A DNA stretch of 44,710 bases from an uncultured Chitinophagaceae bacterium (GTDB lineage Bacteria; Bacteroidota; Bacteroidia; Chitinophagales; Chitinophagaceae): positions 1 through 44,710 of the forward strand of contig CALIIL010000051.1 of the NCBI GenBank assembly GCA_938017685.1, written 5' to 3'. Below, one piece after another: positions 34,220 through 43,942 of this stretch (positions are counted from its first letter, which is position 1; each line of letters starts with the position of its first letter). Both the position numbers and the translations under genes were made by a program. Under the pieces are notes generated by a model. The model was not told where the DNA came from. It made no database searches and worked only from the letters and a program-made list of their open reading frames with translations.

Positions 34220-35167
34220 ATGAGGGAAATAAAATTGTTAGAAACACGCAGTGAAATAGGTGCAGGAACAAGAGGTGCAAGCCTTGGCATAGATGCTTTA
34301 AAGGTTGCATCATGGGACTTCAAAAGTCCTTATTTTTCGAACTATCCAATCGAGACAATACCTAATAAGAATAAAAAACTGTTTAATAAAATAGAATACA
34401 AATACGCTAAGCGCATTAAAGGAGTAGCCAAGGTATTAGAAAGCGTGGCCAACGCAACTAAAAACACTATTCGAGATGGTGTATTTCCGATTGTTCTTGC
34501 AGGTGATCATAGCTCAGCAGCAGGAACCATTGCTGGTATAAAAATGGCTTACCCAGATAAGCGCATTGGTGTAATATGGCTTGATGCACATGCCGACTTA
34601 CATACACCTTATACATCTCCATCGGGCAATGTGCATGGTATGCCGCTCGCCGTATGCTTAAATGAAGACAACCTGGCTTGCAAGAAAAATGACCCTCCTC
34701 AAAAAATTATTGAACAATGGGAACGCATGAAAAATATAGGTGGCATTGCTCCAAAAATAAATGCTGAGGATCTTGTATTTATTGCCATCAGAGATTGTGA
34801 AGAAGAGGAAATACATATAATCGAAGATCAAAACATAAAAGTATTTACCGTTGAAGAAAGTCGTAAGATGGGCATGAAATCATGCGCAGCTAAAACAATA
34901 GAATATTTAAAAGATTGTGACTACATCTATCTAACGTATGATGTAGACTGTATTGATAGTTCTATATCAAAAGGAACAGGCACACCCGTTCCTAATGGCT
35001 TGTTTGAAAAAGAAATTGAAGAACTCATGTTAGCATTTATGCATACTGAAAAGCTTTGTTGCTTTGAAGTAACAGAGGTTAACCCAACCTTAGATAGCGA
35101 GAACAAAATGGCTGAAATTGCCTTTCAAATTTTAGAAAAATGTACACACGCCTTGCAAGGCAAATAA
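34220..35167 (+). CDS. Arginase-family ureohydrolase
   Basis: It hydrolyses arginine to ornithine and urea (or a related guanidino compound). 315 residues. All manganese-binding motifs of the ureohydrolase fold are present: AGDHSSAAGT (His), WLDAHADLHTP (Asp-His-Asp), YDVDCIDSSI (two Asp), then GTGTPVPNGL and FEVTEVNPTLD (Glu). I chose ATG 34220 (MREIKLLETRSEIGAG) rather than 34193 because the TATATTTG element lies between them. The glycosyltransferase starts one base after its stop. Arginase is favoured over agmatinase by the GNVHGMP and long loop, but the substrate is not certain. Confidence 0.88.
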   Translation: MREIKLLETRSEIGAGTRGASLGIDALKVASWDFKSPYFSNYPIETIPNKNKKLFNKIEYKYAKRIKGVAKVLESVANATKNTIRDGVFPIVLAGDHSSAAGTIAGIKMAYPDKRIGVIWLDAHADLHTPYTSPSGNVHGMPLAVCLNEDNLACKKNDPPQKIIEQWERMKNIGGIAPKINAEDLVFIAIRDCEEEEIHIIEDQNIKVFTVEESRKMGMKSCAAKTIEYLKDCDYIYLTYDVDCIDSSISKGTGTPVPNGLFEKEIEELMLAFMHTEKLCCFEVTEVNPTLDSENKMAEIAFQILEKCTHALQGK

Positions 35168-35168
35168 T

Positions 35169-36338
35169 ATGTCAAAAGAAGATGCTCCTATTTTATGCTT
35201 AGCCTCTTGGTATCCTAATGAGCTAGATGCTTATGAAGGTGATTTTATTGAGCGTAAAATGAAGGCACTTGCAATATACCGTAAAGTTGAAGTACTACAT
35301 GTAAAAAAACACAGTGAGGTATCTTTCAATAAAAAGAAGTCAGAACATGCTAATGGCCATTTAAAAGCAACCGTCATTTATCAAAAAAATACTAGCGAAG
35401 GAATATTAAACTCTATTAAAAATTATTACTCATTAATAAAAACACATAATTCTTTTCTAAAAGTTTTTATTACAAAACACAAAAAACCAAAAGTTATACT
35501 AGTACAAGTGCCTTACAATGCCGGAATAATTGCATGGTATTGGAAGCTGAGATATAACATCCCTTATATACTAACGGAGCATTATGGCATATATAACGAA
35601 CATTACGAGCAACACTTTAATACTCGCTCTTGGTTATACAAGCACGTTGTAAAAAAGATTGTAAGTCAAGCAGAAAAACTTGTGACCGTAAGCCACTCTT
35701 TAGCCAATGACATGAATAATTGGGTTGTAAAAAAAGAGCATACCAAAATCTCAAATGTAGTTGACACACATCAATTCATTTACCAACCTAAACCTGTAGC
35801 GAGTCCATTCATTTTTTGTCATCTTTCTAATATGATTCCTGTCAAGAATGTTACCGGTATCATTGATGCAGTGCACCTTCTTTCTAAACAGAAAACAGAT
35901 TTTGTTTTGAATCTTGTTGGCAGCAAAAACCAAGATCATATTGCACAAGCCAAAGAACTTGGATTATTAGATCGACATATCTTTTTTAAAGATGTAATTT
36001 CTTATACCGATGTTGCAAGCACACTACAACAGTCTCATGCGCTTGTTATGTTTAGCAATACCGAAAGTCAGTCCTGCATAAGCTTAGAAGCTTTATGTAC
36101 TGGAACACCGGTTATTAGTTCGAAAGCAGGAGGCATTGAGGAGCATTTAGACAATAGTAATAGCATACTCATAGAGCGGGGCGATACACATGCATTGGCC
36201 CAAGCCATGAGTACAATGATTGATAACTACTCCAACTTCAATCAAGAAGAGATTGCTTTAAAAAATCAAAAACAATGGAATTTCGAAACTATTGGCGCGC
36301 AATATAACGAGCTTATTGAGCACGTTTTGTCCCAATAA
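35169..36338 (+). CDS. Glycosyltransferase, GT4-like
   Basis: A 389-residue cytoplasmic or membrane-associated retaining glycosyltransferase with two Rossmann-like (GT-B) halves. Marks are PYILTEHYGIYNEHY, LVTVSHSLANDM, CHLSNMIPVKNVTGIIDAV and the nucleotide-sugar motif ESQSCISLEALCTGTPVISS (the E-x7-E motif). It probably builds a surface polysaccharide or lipopolysaccharide, but acceptor and donor are unknown. It is in the same unit as arginase (1-base gap), an odd pairing functionally. Its 3' end overlaps the convergent methyltransferase by 26 bases. Confidence 0.87.
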   Translation: MSKEDAPILCLASWYPNELDAYEGDFIERKMKALAIYRKVEVLHVKKHSEVSFNKKKSEHANGHLKATVIYQKNTSEGILNSIKNYYSLIKTHNSFLKVFITKHKKPKVILVQVPYNAGIIAWYWKLRYNIPYILTEHYGIYNEHYEQHFNTRSWLYKHVVKKIVSQAEKLVTVSHSLANDMNNWVVKKEHTKISNVVDTHQFIYQPKPVASPFIFCHLSNMIPVKNVTGIIDAVHLLSKQKTDFVLNLVGSKNQDHIAQAKELGLLDRHIFFKDVISYTDVASTLQQSHALVMFSNTESQSCISLEALCTGTPVISSKAGGIEEHLDNSNSILIERGDTHALAQAMSTMIDNYSNFNQEEIALKNQKQWNFETIGAQYNELIEHVLSQ

Positions 36339-37368
36339 TATTAAATCCAAACAATTCGTTCGTCGTTACTTTAATCTGATGAAAATTCCTTTTTAAGAAC
36401 CAAGCTTCAGCTTCATCGTGATAATGTTCCCAGCGAAATTCTGGTGAAAACCAATCTAAAATATCGATCATCATCTCACGTTTATTTTGCTTATTTCCTT
36501 TTATTCTTTTTACAATAAAACTAATTGGTAAAAGTGTAATGCTGTATAAGAAGTACTGTAATCGTAAAGGCAACTTTGAAGTCCAATTACGCATCCAATT
36601 AAATAGGTTATGAATGAAACCTTTTACAGGATGATATAACCAAATACTCATTTTCCCATTCTCTTTCAAGCATGGCGAAAGACATGAAAAGGTAAGTTCG
36701 CTATTATTAGTACAAATCAAAACGCCGCTACTATGCACAATATCAAATGTATTAAAAGCAACGGGCGGAAACTGCACGTCTCCTTGAATAAAGAAGGCTG
36801 TAGCTTGCTTATTTTTTTCAAAAGCTCGTTCCACACTTAGGCTAAAATCCATACCAATAATATTAGCTCCAGTACTGGCCACATCTTCATTAAGCATACC
36901 ATTACCGCAACCAGCATCCAATATCCATTGACCGTTTAAGCCTTCTCTAGTTTCGTCGTTCTCAGCAATAAATCGCAACAACATACCTTCACGATCCTCA
37001 TCCCACACTTTATCTTCTTCGTAGTTAAATAGATTCCATTCTATTTCAAAACTTTTTTTAGTGTGCCTGTTTTTCTTTTCTACCACTTTTATTAAGTCGC
37101 CATATTGTGCCTCAATTTTTTCGCAACGCGCAGCATAATCACTCACGTTGGCTGATAAAAATTCTTTGTAATCTTTATATGCCTCTACCAATAACCTTGG
37201 AATACCATTAATTACCGGATAGAACATTACGCTACTTTCAAGATAACCATCTAGTATAATTTCATGTTCTGTTCCATTATATTCCTTTGTACCGTTTTTA
37301 AAAACAGTGAGGTTTAATTTTTCCTTTGTAACAGGACAACGTAAATAATCTAATAATATCGGTAACAT
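36313..37368 (-). CDS. SAM-dependent methyltransferase with Trm112-like N-terminal zinc/insert domain
   Basis: A 351-residue protein. Residues 1-~60 have the Trm112-like pattern (LLDYLRCPVTKEKL, then VMFYPVINGIPRLL). A linker and a class I methyltransferase domain follow, with WILDAGCGNGMLNEDVASTG (motif I), MDFSLSVERAF and DIVHSSGVLICTNN; the C-terminal part is basic and partly hydrophobic (a helical pair at about 255-285). The N-terminal CPV lacks the second Cys pair, so zinc binding is doubtful. The substrate is unknown, and such proteins often sit in glycan or sugar clusters. The 3' end overlaps the glycosyltransferase. Confidence 0.8.
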   Translation of the reverse strand: MLPILLDYLRCPVTKEKLNLTVFKNGTKEYNGTEHEIILDGYLESSVMFYPVINGIPRLLVEAYKDYKEFLSANVSDYAARCEKIEAQYGDLIKVVEKKNRHTKKSFEIEWNLFNYEEDKVWDEDREGMLLRFIAENDETREGLNGQWILDAGCGNGMLNEDVASTGANIIGMDFSLSVERAFEKNKQATAFFIQGDVQFPPVAFNTFDIVHSSGVLICTNNSELTFSCLSPCLKENGKMSIWLYHPVKGFIHNLFNWMRNWTSKLPLRLQYFLYSITLLPISFIVKRIKGNKQNKREMMIDILDWFSPEFRWEHYHDEAEAWFLKRNFHQIKVTTNELFGFNIIGTKRAQ

Positions 37369-37385
37369 AAGCTTCTATGAAAGCG

Positions 37386-37393
37386 CAAATATA
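37386..37393 (-). promoter_or_regulatory. -7 promoter element for the methyltransferase gene
   Basis: TATATTTG on the minus strand, 17 bases before the ATG, in the 42-base gap after the giant SprB-repeat gene. Confidence 0.5.
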
Positions 37394-37410
37394 TTGAAAA
37401 GGAATTGGAT

Positions 37411-40400
37411 TTATCTCACAAGTACAACATCACCTTTTTTAATATAATCTCTTCCATCAGTCAAGCACTTATAAGAAAATACATAATAATAAGTCGCAAG
37501 CGGGGCATCTTCTCCTTGGAAGGTACCATCCCAACTTTGCGTATAGTCTGTTGTACTCCACACGCGCTGCCCCCATCGATTATATACTTCCAGCTGTTTT
37601 AGTTCTACCCCAGCGCTTGTAAGCATTCTGAAACGATCATTTTGACCATCACCATTTGGGCTAAATGCATTGGGAAAGAATACAGCATCGCAGCAAGGGC
37701 CAGGTTCAACATATACACTATCTTTAATTTGACACCCCTTAGAATCTGTAACTAAGACCTGGTAATAACCAAAGTATAAGTTAGAGGCTTTAGATTCAGT
37801 TTGTGCTGGTGTTGTGCTCCACAGATATGAATATGGTGGGTGACCGCCATAGGTTACTGCTTCCGCCCAGCCTTCATTTCCATAACCATAACAACCCAAA
37901 TTTTTCTTACTCATTACTACTTCAAGTGGGTTAGAAGGCAAACCAACAAAGGCTATAGTATCAGCTTGACACCCTAATGTGTCTCTTACCGATATTGTAT
38001 ATGTACCAATAGCCAAGGAACCAAAAGCGCCTGTTCTGTTCAATGAAATACCAGGTCGTAAATAATAAGTATAAGTGCCATTACCACCAATACCGTTGGC
38101 AAGAATAATACCATCAGCCGATGTTTGACAAGTTACATTTTGAATATCCGTTTCTATTTGCAATAATAAAGGTTCAGTAAGTGTAACAAAAGAGTCAACA
38201 GTACATCCTAAATCATCGGTAACTGTAATGATATAATTACCACCGCCTAAGTTTCCAAAAACTCCAGTTGTACTTGGTATACTTGTATTTAATTGATAGG
38301 ATAAGTTTCCTATCCCGCCCATACTATTAATCGTCATAGTACCATTTTTTTCTCCAAAACATCTCGGCGAAGTATACGCTACTCCAGTAATTAATATTGG
38401 AGGATTTTGACCAATAGTTAAAACAGTAGAGTCGCTACATGTCAAAGAATCCTGAGCATAAATAGTGTAAGCGCCTGCTGTTAAATTATTAAAATTACCT
38501 GGTGTTGGCTGTGTTCCAATATTGGGAACAATAGTGTAAGTTAAATTCTGAGAATTACCTCCAAGTCCTATCAGACTTATTTCACCATCTGACCCTCCAT
38601 AACATTTTACATCTGTAGTTGTAATATTTGTAAATTGAATTTGAGGAGGCTCTATAACTGTAACATTCGTAATCGTATCCGCACAACTATTGCTATCTGT
38701 AATTATAACTGAATATACGCCTGCTAGTAAATTAGTAAATGCACCTGTATTATTAGAAATATTATTGGGCTGTAATAGAAAAGCATAAGGATTAACTCCA
38801 CCATTTGATGTGATAGTAACTGTTCCATCAGCTTCTCCAAAACAACTAACATTGGCACTCGTATAAGACGATATTATTGCTGCCGGTTCTGCAATAGTAA
38901 CTGATGAGGTTATAGTGCAATTGTTGGCATCCGTTGCAGTAACCGTATAAATATTAGCTAGTAAATTATTAAAGCTTCCCGAACTATTCGTAGTATTTGA
39001 AGGTTGCAAATTATAACTGTATAAAGCTGTTCCTCCAGTTGCATTAATAGAAATACTACCATCTGTTCCTCCAGCACATAAAATATCATTACTGCTAGCA
39101 ACATCCCAAGTTAACAAGCTTGGTTCATTTAGTAGTAATTGAATACTTTCTGTACAATTATTTGCATCCGTTGCCACAATCGTATAAGTACCAGCCGACA
39201 AATTAGGGAATACTCCCATATTACTTGTTACATTACCTGGTTGCATGTTATAGGTTATTGCTCCTGTTCCACCAGTTGCAATTTGTGTAATACTACCATC
39301 ACTTAATCCATTACAACTTATGTTAACTAAGGTAGGCGAGCTAAATGTAATGGGAGCTGGATCAGTAATATTTACTATGGAAGTCACTGAACAACCAAGA
39401 GCATCTGTAGCATCTACGGTATAGATGCCTGCTGATAAATTATTATAAGAACCTGTTGCATTTATAACACTACCAGGTTGAAGTGTATAGCTAATTATAC
39501 CAGTTCCTCCATTAGCGCTTGATGCAATAGTACCATCGGCACCTCCATTGCAACTAATAGCTGTCGCAGCTACAGATGTCCATTGAGGACTATTAGGAAC
39601 CGATATATTAATGTTACTTGTAACTGTACAGTTATTTGCATCTGTAACTGTAATGGTATATGCGCCTGCACTAACATTTGTTATTACATTATTTGTTAGG
39701 TTAAGCCCTCCGTTATTATAAAGATATATTGGTGTGCCTCCTTGAACATTAATAGTAATTTCCGCATCATTTCCTGGGACACATGTTGGTACGGTGCTGG
39801 CCACATTTGTAATTTGTAACAAGCTTGGTTCAGCAATATTAAAGGTTGTTGTAATAGAACAATTGTTAGCATCTGTAGCTGTAACCGTATAACTACCTTG
39901 CGATAATGAATTAAATGTACCTGTTGTATTGTTCACATTTCCAGGCAGCAAAGAATAAGTAATGGTGCTTGCACCACCATTGGCAAATGTTGAGATAACT
40001 CCATCATTTCCACCAAAACAATTAACATCAGAACTAAAGTTACTGACCCATTGCAATAGGCTTGGCTCTGTAATTACAAAAGAAAAACTAGTATCACAAC
40101 CAGCAGCATCTGTAGCCGTAATAATGTAATTACCTGCCAATAAATTATTAAACGTACCAGTACTATTTGTAATATTTAATGGTTGCAAATTATAATTTAC
40201 AACACCCAATCCAGTAGCTGTTGCATTTATACTTCCTGTATTATCACCATTACATAATACATTATTACTAACCGTATTTGTCCAAGTGGGAATACTTGCT
40301 GGAGACACAGCATGGATACTTGTAAGTGTGCAATTATTGGCATCAGTAACCGTAATCGTATAAGTACCGTCAGTTAGGTTATTAAAAATATTAGAGGCTT

Positions 40401-43400
40401 GATTACCTCCCCCAATATTATACAACAAACCTGGAGTACCACCCGAGGCAATAATAGTAATCGAAGCATCACTTCCCGGAACACAGCTTGGGATAGTGCT
40501 TGTAATAGTATTTATATTTATGGCCGCTGGCTCTGTTATATTAAAAGTTGTTGTTACTGTACAATTATTTCCGTCAGTTGCCGTAACCGTATAACTGGCC
40601 GCAGCAAGGTTACTAAAATTACCACTTGAATTAACAGTATTTGTTGGTTGCAAATTATAATTTATTTGTCCAGTACCGCCTGTTGCGGCAACACTTATGG
40701 TTCCATCATTAGCACCATTACAAATGATATTAGCAGCGCTTGTGTTGGCCCAAACCAATTGTGGAGGATTAGCAATACTAAAAGTTGTGGTTATAATACA
40801 ACCATTAGCATCACTTGCCACAACCGTATAGTTACTCGCTAATAAATTGGTAAAGCTACCTGTGGTATTACTAATATTATTTGGTTGTAAACTGTAGTTT
40901 ATCTGACCAGTACCACCAGTTGTACTAGCGGTTATTGTTCCAGAATTTTCACCGAAACATAATACATCTGCTGAGGTAGAAGCATCCCAAATCAGTTGAG
41001 GAGGGTCCACAATATTGACAGTACTAGTATTAGTGCAACCAATTGCATCTGTAACAGTAACGGTATAACTCCCAGCAAGCAGGTTAGTATATGTACCGCT
41101 TGTATTGGTAACATTTCCCGCTTGTAAATTATAGCTCAAAGGACTGACGCCACCATTAGCAGCAACACTAATCGCTGCTGCATTGCCCCAAAAACAGTTA
41201 TTATTTGTAACAGCTGTACTATTTATTGTTGGAGCATTAGGAGCACTAATTGCGACAGCCGAAGTTGTTGTACAATTATTAGCATCCGTTACAACAACAA
41301 CATAATTACCTGCTCCTAAACTAGTAAAATTATTTGCAGCTTGATTGGCTCCTCCAATACTATATTGATAATTGGGCATCCCTCCTGTTGCTGTAACAGT
41401 GATTGAACCATCATAACCTGGAACACAAGTAGGATTAGTCATGCTCACATTTGTAATTTGAAACTGTGGCGGTTGTGTAATTGAAAATGCAGAAGTAATA
41501 AAGCAGTTATTTGAATCAGTGGCCGTTATTGTATAATTACCCGGATTTAAACTTGAAAAACTTCCTGTATTATTTGAAATATTACTTGGCTGTAAAGTGT
41601 AATTTATAGTACCTGTACCACCTGTAGTAGAAAACGAAACACTACCATCATTTGCACCAAAACATAAAATATTATTAACCGTTTGCGTATTCCAAACTAA
41701 AGCTGCTGGCTCATTAATTATTATGGCAGATGTTAAGGTACAATTGTTAGCATCCGTAGCACTAACCGTATAAATGGCAGTACCTAAATTAATAAAGCTA
41801 CCCGTTGCATTCGTCGTATTCGGCGGTTGCAAATTATAGTTAATCGCTCCAACGCCTCCTGTTGCTGTAATAGCAATACTTCCATTATTATTACCAAAAC
41901 AATCAATATCAACAACTGTTGGCGCTTGCCAAAACATAGGCGTTTGCTGAGTAACAGCAACAACAGTTGTTATAGAACAATTATTAGCGTCAGTAGCTGT
42001 AACAGTATAATTAGCGGGTCCTAGTGCACTAAAACTACCAGTAGTATTTGTACTAGCCGATGGATTAATAGAATAATTAATCGTAGGATTTCCGCCTGCA
42101 GCGCTTACATTAATAGTACCAATATTAGTAACATTACATGGAATGGAAGAGCCTATTGCACTTGTCCAACTCATTACAGGCGGTTGTGCAATTGGTATTA
42201 AACTGGTGACCGTGCAACCAACGGCACTAGTTACTGTAACAGTATAATTCGCTGGCGATAAATTGCTAAATGTTGCCGGCGAGATATTTTGACTTTGAGC
42301 ACTTGGACTCAAAGAAATTTGGATCGGAGAATAAGTAACATTGCCCGTGGCAGTTATTGATCCATTGTTATCTCCAAAGCATGTTATTGGAGTAACTGTT
42401 GTACTTAAGGTTGGTGTTGGTTCTACTGTAATATCAATGACACTGTCTTTATCAGGACAACCAGGATAAACCGCTGTTACGGTATAACTAGTATTTACGG
42501 TTGGAGATGTTGTAACACTAGTACCTGCAATTGGAGCAGTACTCCCTAGAGGCGTCCAATTAAACGTAATATTTCCGTTAGCAGGATTGGGTGTTGCATT
42601 AAGTATTTTCGTATCGCCTAAGCATATAGTATCATCAAGACTTACCGTATAATTAGGTTGTTCTTGTATAATAAATTCTACACTATCTGAAATGGCAGGT
42701 GAGCAGTTATTTCCGCTCATATAAATGGTAAAGGTTTCGTTTCCTTCAATAAAATTATCTTGAATAGCTGCTACATTAATAACAACTTGCGAATCATTAG
42801 CTGGTATATTAATTACATTGGGAATAGTTACAACGTCCACTCCATTTGTTGCTGTACCACCAAAATATAATTGTACTAATTGGTTATAAGGCGCTGCTGT
42901 CGGCCGCTTAATAGTAACAGAGCCACTTGTACAACCTTCAATAGATGTGGGCACACTAGATAATGAATTAGAAGATGTAGCACCAGAAACTGTAGCCGCT
43001 CCCGACTGAAAACTTCCCGCTTCAAGAAATACGCCTGAATCATATATGTGATCAAACACATCCGCTATTGCAAATTTCATGTGGTATGTTGAACAAGGTG
43101 TTACACTTGTTTTAGCCGTAAGTATTGTTGTTAATCCATTATAGACAATATCAGGGCTCGCTGTATTATTTACATAGAGAGCCGTAAAAGGAGAACCTGG
43201 CCCCATGTTCGTACATGCAGGTCCTAAGTTTTGACCACCATTAATACTATTAATGGCTACCGGTATATTAGTACCAGGCACTAAGGCTATATTAGTGGGC
43301 ACGGGATAACCTGGACCATCAATAAAAAATGCGAATATGTCATTAAAATTAGAACAGTTATACTGAGGATATTCCTCCGAACCAAAACGATACTTAAATT

Positions 43401-43806
43401 GTATTGTATCCCCAATTGGAACAAAGTCAAATTCTAATTTACACAAATCATAGAATTGACCAGATGCTGAATTAGCTAAATCAGCATCGCCACCTGTTGT
43501 ATTGGTATTATTACTTGCAAAGGATGACCCAGGAGCATTTACTCCAAAATTAGCACCTTGAGTATTAAAGCGACCACTGGTTAATACAACTCCACTATCT
43601 AAAAGAATGCTTGTTGTTACACCATTAGAAAAAGTACCACTTCCATTCTGCGGACATGTTAGTTGAGGGTTGGTATAAGTAACACCAGCACCAACTAACA
43701 TATCAACCATTTGTGCCGCTGTTTGGTTCGGAGCCACATTTAGCTGAGCCAATGAAACGCTAGTAACAGAGCATAACAGGGCTATTAGTAAGTATTTTTT
43801 TTTCAA
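37411..43806 (-). CDS. Giant SprB-repeat surface protein with T9SS type-B sorting domain
   Basis: A 2131-residue protein resembling SprB-type gliding adhesins. It begins with a signal peptide (LLIALLCSVTSVSLAQ). Residues ~25-280 are a choice-of-anchor L domain (AQMVDMLVGAGVTYTN, LDSGVVLTSG, FRYGSEEYPQY-type core). A Calx-beta-like stretch (about 285-380) and an Ig/PKD-like domain (about 385-460) follow, then 20 SprB repeats (about 463-2036) and the type-B C-terminal domain (FFPNAFSPNGDGQNDRF, VYNRWGQRVWSTTDY, ATYYYVFSYKC, GDVVLVR). SprB-type adhesins move along the cell during gliding. The start is TTG at 43806 followed by nine A; no in-frame ATG is upstream. Its promoter is not obvious. A role in adhesion or gliding is inferred from the architecture. 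Confidence 0.88.
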   Translation of the reverse strand: MKKKYLLIALLCSVTSVSLAQLNVAPNQTAAQMVDMLVGAGVTYTNPQLTCPQNGSGTFSNGVTTSILLDSGVVLTSGRFNTQGANFGVNAPGSSFASNNTNTTGGDADLANSASGQFYDLCKLEFDFVPIGDTIQFKYRFGSEEYPQYNCSNFNDIFAFFIDGPGYPVPTNIALVPGTNIPVAINSINGGQNLGPACTNMGPGSPFTALYVNNTASPDIVYNGLTTILTAKTSVTPCSTYHMKFAIADVFDHIYDSGVFLEAGSFQSGAATVSGATSSNSLSSVPTSIEGCTSGSVTIKRPTAAPYNQLVQLYFGGTATNGVDVVTIPNVINIPANDSQVVINVAAIQDNFIEGNETFTIYMSGNNCSPAISDSVEFIIQEQPNYTVSLDDTICLGDTKILNATPNPANGNITFNWTPLGSTAPIAGTSVTTSPTVNTSYTVTAVYPGCPDKDSVIDITVEPTPTLSTTVTPITCFGDNNGSITATGNVTYSPIQISLSPSAQSQNISPATFSNLSPANYTVTVTSAVGCTVTSLIPIAQPPVMSWTSAIGSSIPCNVTNIGTINVSAAGGNPTINYSINPSASTNTTGSFSALGPANYTVTATDANNCSITTVVAVTQQTPMFWQAPTVVDIDCFGNNNGSIAITATGGVGAINYNLQPPNTTNATGSFINLGTAIYTVSATDANNCTLTSAIIINEPAALVWNTQTVNNILCFGANDGSVSFSTTGGTGTINYTLQPSNISNNTGSFSSLNPGNYTITATDSNNCFITSAFSITQPPQFQITNVSMTNPTCVPGYDGSITVTATGGMPNYQYSIGGANQAANNFTSLGAGNYVVVVTDANNCTTTSAVAISAPNAPTINSTAVTNNNCFWGNAAAISVAANGGVSPLSYNLQAGNVTNTSGTYTNLLAGSYTVTVTDAIGCTNTSTVNIVDPPQLIWDASTSADVLCFGENSGTITASTTGGTGQINYSLQPNNISNTTGSFTNLLASNYTVVASDANGCIITTTFSIANPPQLVWANTSAANIICNGANDGTISVAATGGTGQINYNLQPTNTVNSSGNFSNLAAASYTVTATDGNNCTVTTTFNITEPAAININTITSTIPSCVPGSDASITIIASGGTPGLLYNIGGGNQASNIFNNLTDGTYTITVTDANNCTLTSIHAVSPASIPTWTNTVSNNVLCNGDNTGSINATATGLGVVNYNLQPLNITNSTGTFNNLLAGNYIITATDAAGCDTSFSFVITEPSLLQWVSNFSSDVNCFGGNDGVISTFANGGASTITYSLLPGNVNNTTGTFNSLSQGSYTVTATDANNCSITTTFNIAEPSLLQITNVASTVPTCVPGNDAEITINVQGGTPIYLYNNGGLNLTNNVITNVSAGAYTITVTDANNCTVTSNINISVPNSPQWTSVAATAISCNGGADGTIASSANGGTGIISYTLQPGSVINATGSYNNLSAGIYTVDATDALGCSVTSIVNITDPAPITFSSPTLVNISCNGLSDGSITQIATGGTGAITYNMQPGNVTSNMGVFPNLSAGTYTIVATDANNCTESIQLLLNEPSLLTWDVASSNDILCAGGTDGSISINATGGTALYSYNLQPSNTTNSSGSFNNLLANIYTVTATDANNCTITSSVTIAEPAAIISSYTSANVSCFGEADGTVTITSNGGVNPYAFLLQPNNISNNTGAFTNLLAGVYSVIITDSNSCADTITNVTVIEPPQIQFTNITTTDVKCYGGSDGEISLIGLGGNSQNLTYTIVPNIGTQPTPGNFNNLTAGAYTIYAQDSLTCSDSTVLTIGQNPPILITGVAYTSPRCFGEKNGTMTINSMGGIGNLSYQLNTSIPSTTGVFGNLGGGNYIITVTDDLGCTVDSFVTLTEPLLLQIETDIQNVTCQTSADGIILANGIGGNGTYTYYLRPGISLNRTGAFGSLAIGTYTISVRDTLGCQADTIAFVGLPSNPLEVVMSKKNLGCYGYGNEGWAEAVTYGGHPPYSYLWSTTPAQTESKASNLYFGYYQVLVTDSKGCQIKDSVYVEPGPCCDAVFFPNAFSPNGDGQNDRFRMLTSAGVELKQLEVYNRWGQRVWSTTDYTQSWDGTFQGEDAPLATYYYVFSYKCLTDGRDYIKKGDVVLVR
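37700..42420. repeat. Array of 20 SprB repeats, about 78-80 residues each
   Basis: Each unit is about 235-240 bp and reads roughly: start W/I..., Cys-(F/N)-G-x-x-(D/N)-G-(T/S)-I, x-GG-T-G-x-I-x-Y, LQPxN, NNTG-x-F-x-NL, YTVTATDANNC, then I-x-x-P. Units 5, 9 and 12 form a different subtype with CVPG instead of CFG and GGxNQAxN instead of LQPxN. Repeats are well diverged at DNA level, so no long exact copies are visible. Unit 20 leads into the type-B sorting domain. Confidence 0.85.
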
Positions 43807-43892
43807 AATAACTGTTATATTTCTCCTAAATGTACAAAATTCATACCAATATGCAGTTTTAATGAATTTCTACCATCTTTCTAGATATAAAA

Positions 43893-43920
43893 AAAGCCCA
43901 TTTCGAAAGAAATGGGCTTT
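43893..43920. terminator. Intrinsic terminator downstream of the decayed T9SS gene
   Basis: AAAGCCCATTTC, loop GAAA, GAAATGGGCTTT: a perfect 12-bp stem. On the minus strand it is followed by a T run, so it ends transcription from the pseudogene before the SprB-repeat gene. Confidence 0.88.
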
Positions 43921-43942
43921 GATAATCTTTGTTACGCCTAGC

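Noticed and set aside
37700-42420. Regular repeats that could be taken for a CRISPR or satellite array
   Set aside because: The period is about 237 bp, units lie in one open frame, and they code SprB repeats that vary at every position; there are no short identical repeats with unique spacers.
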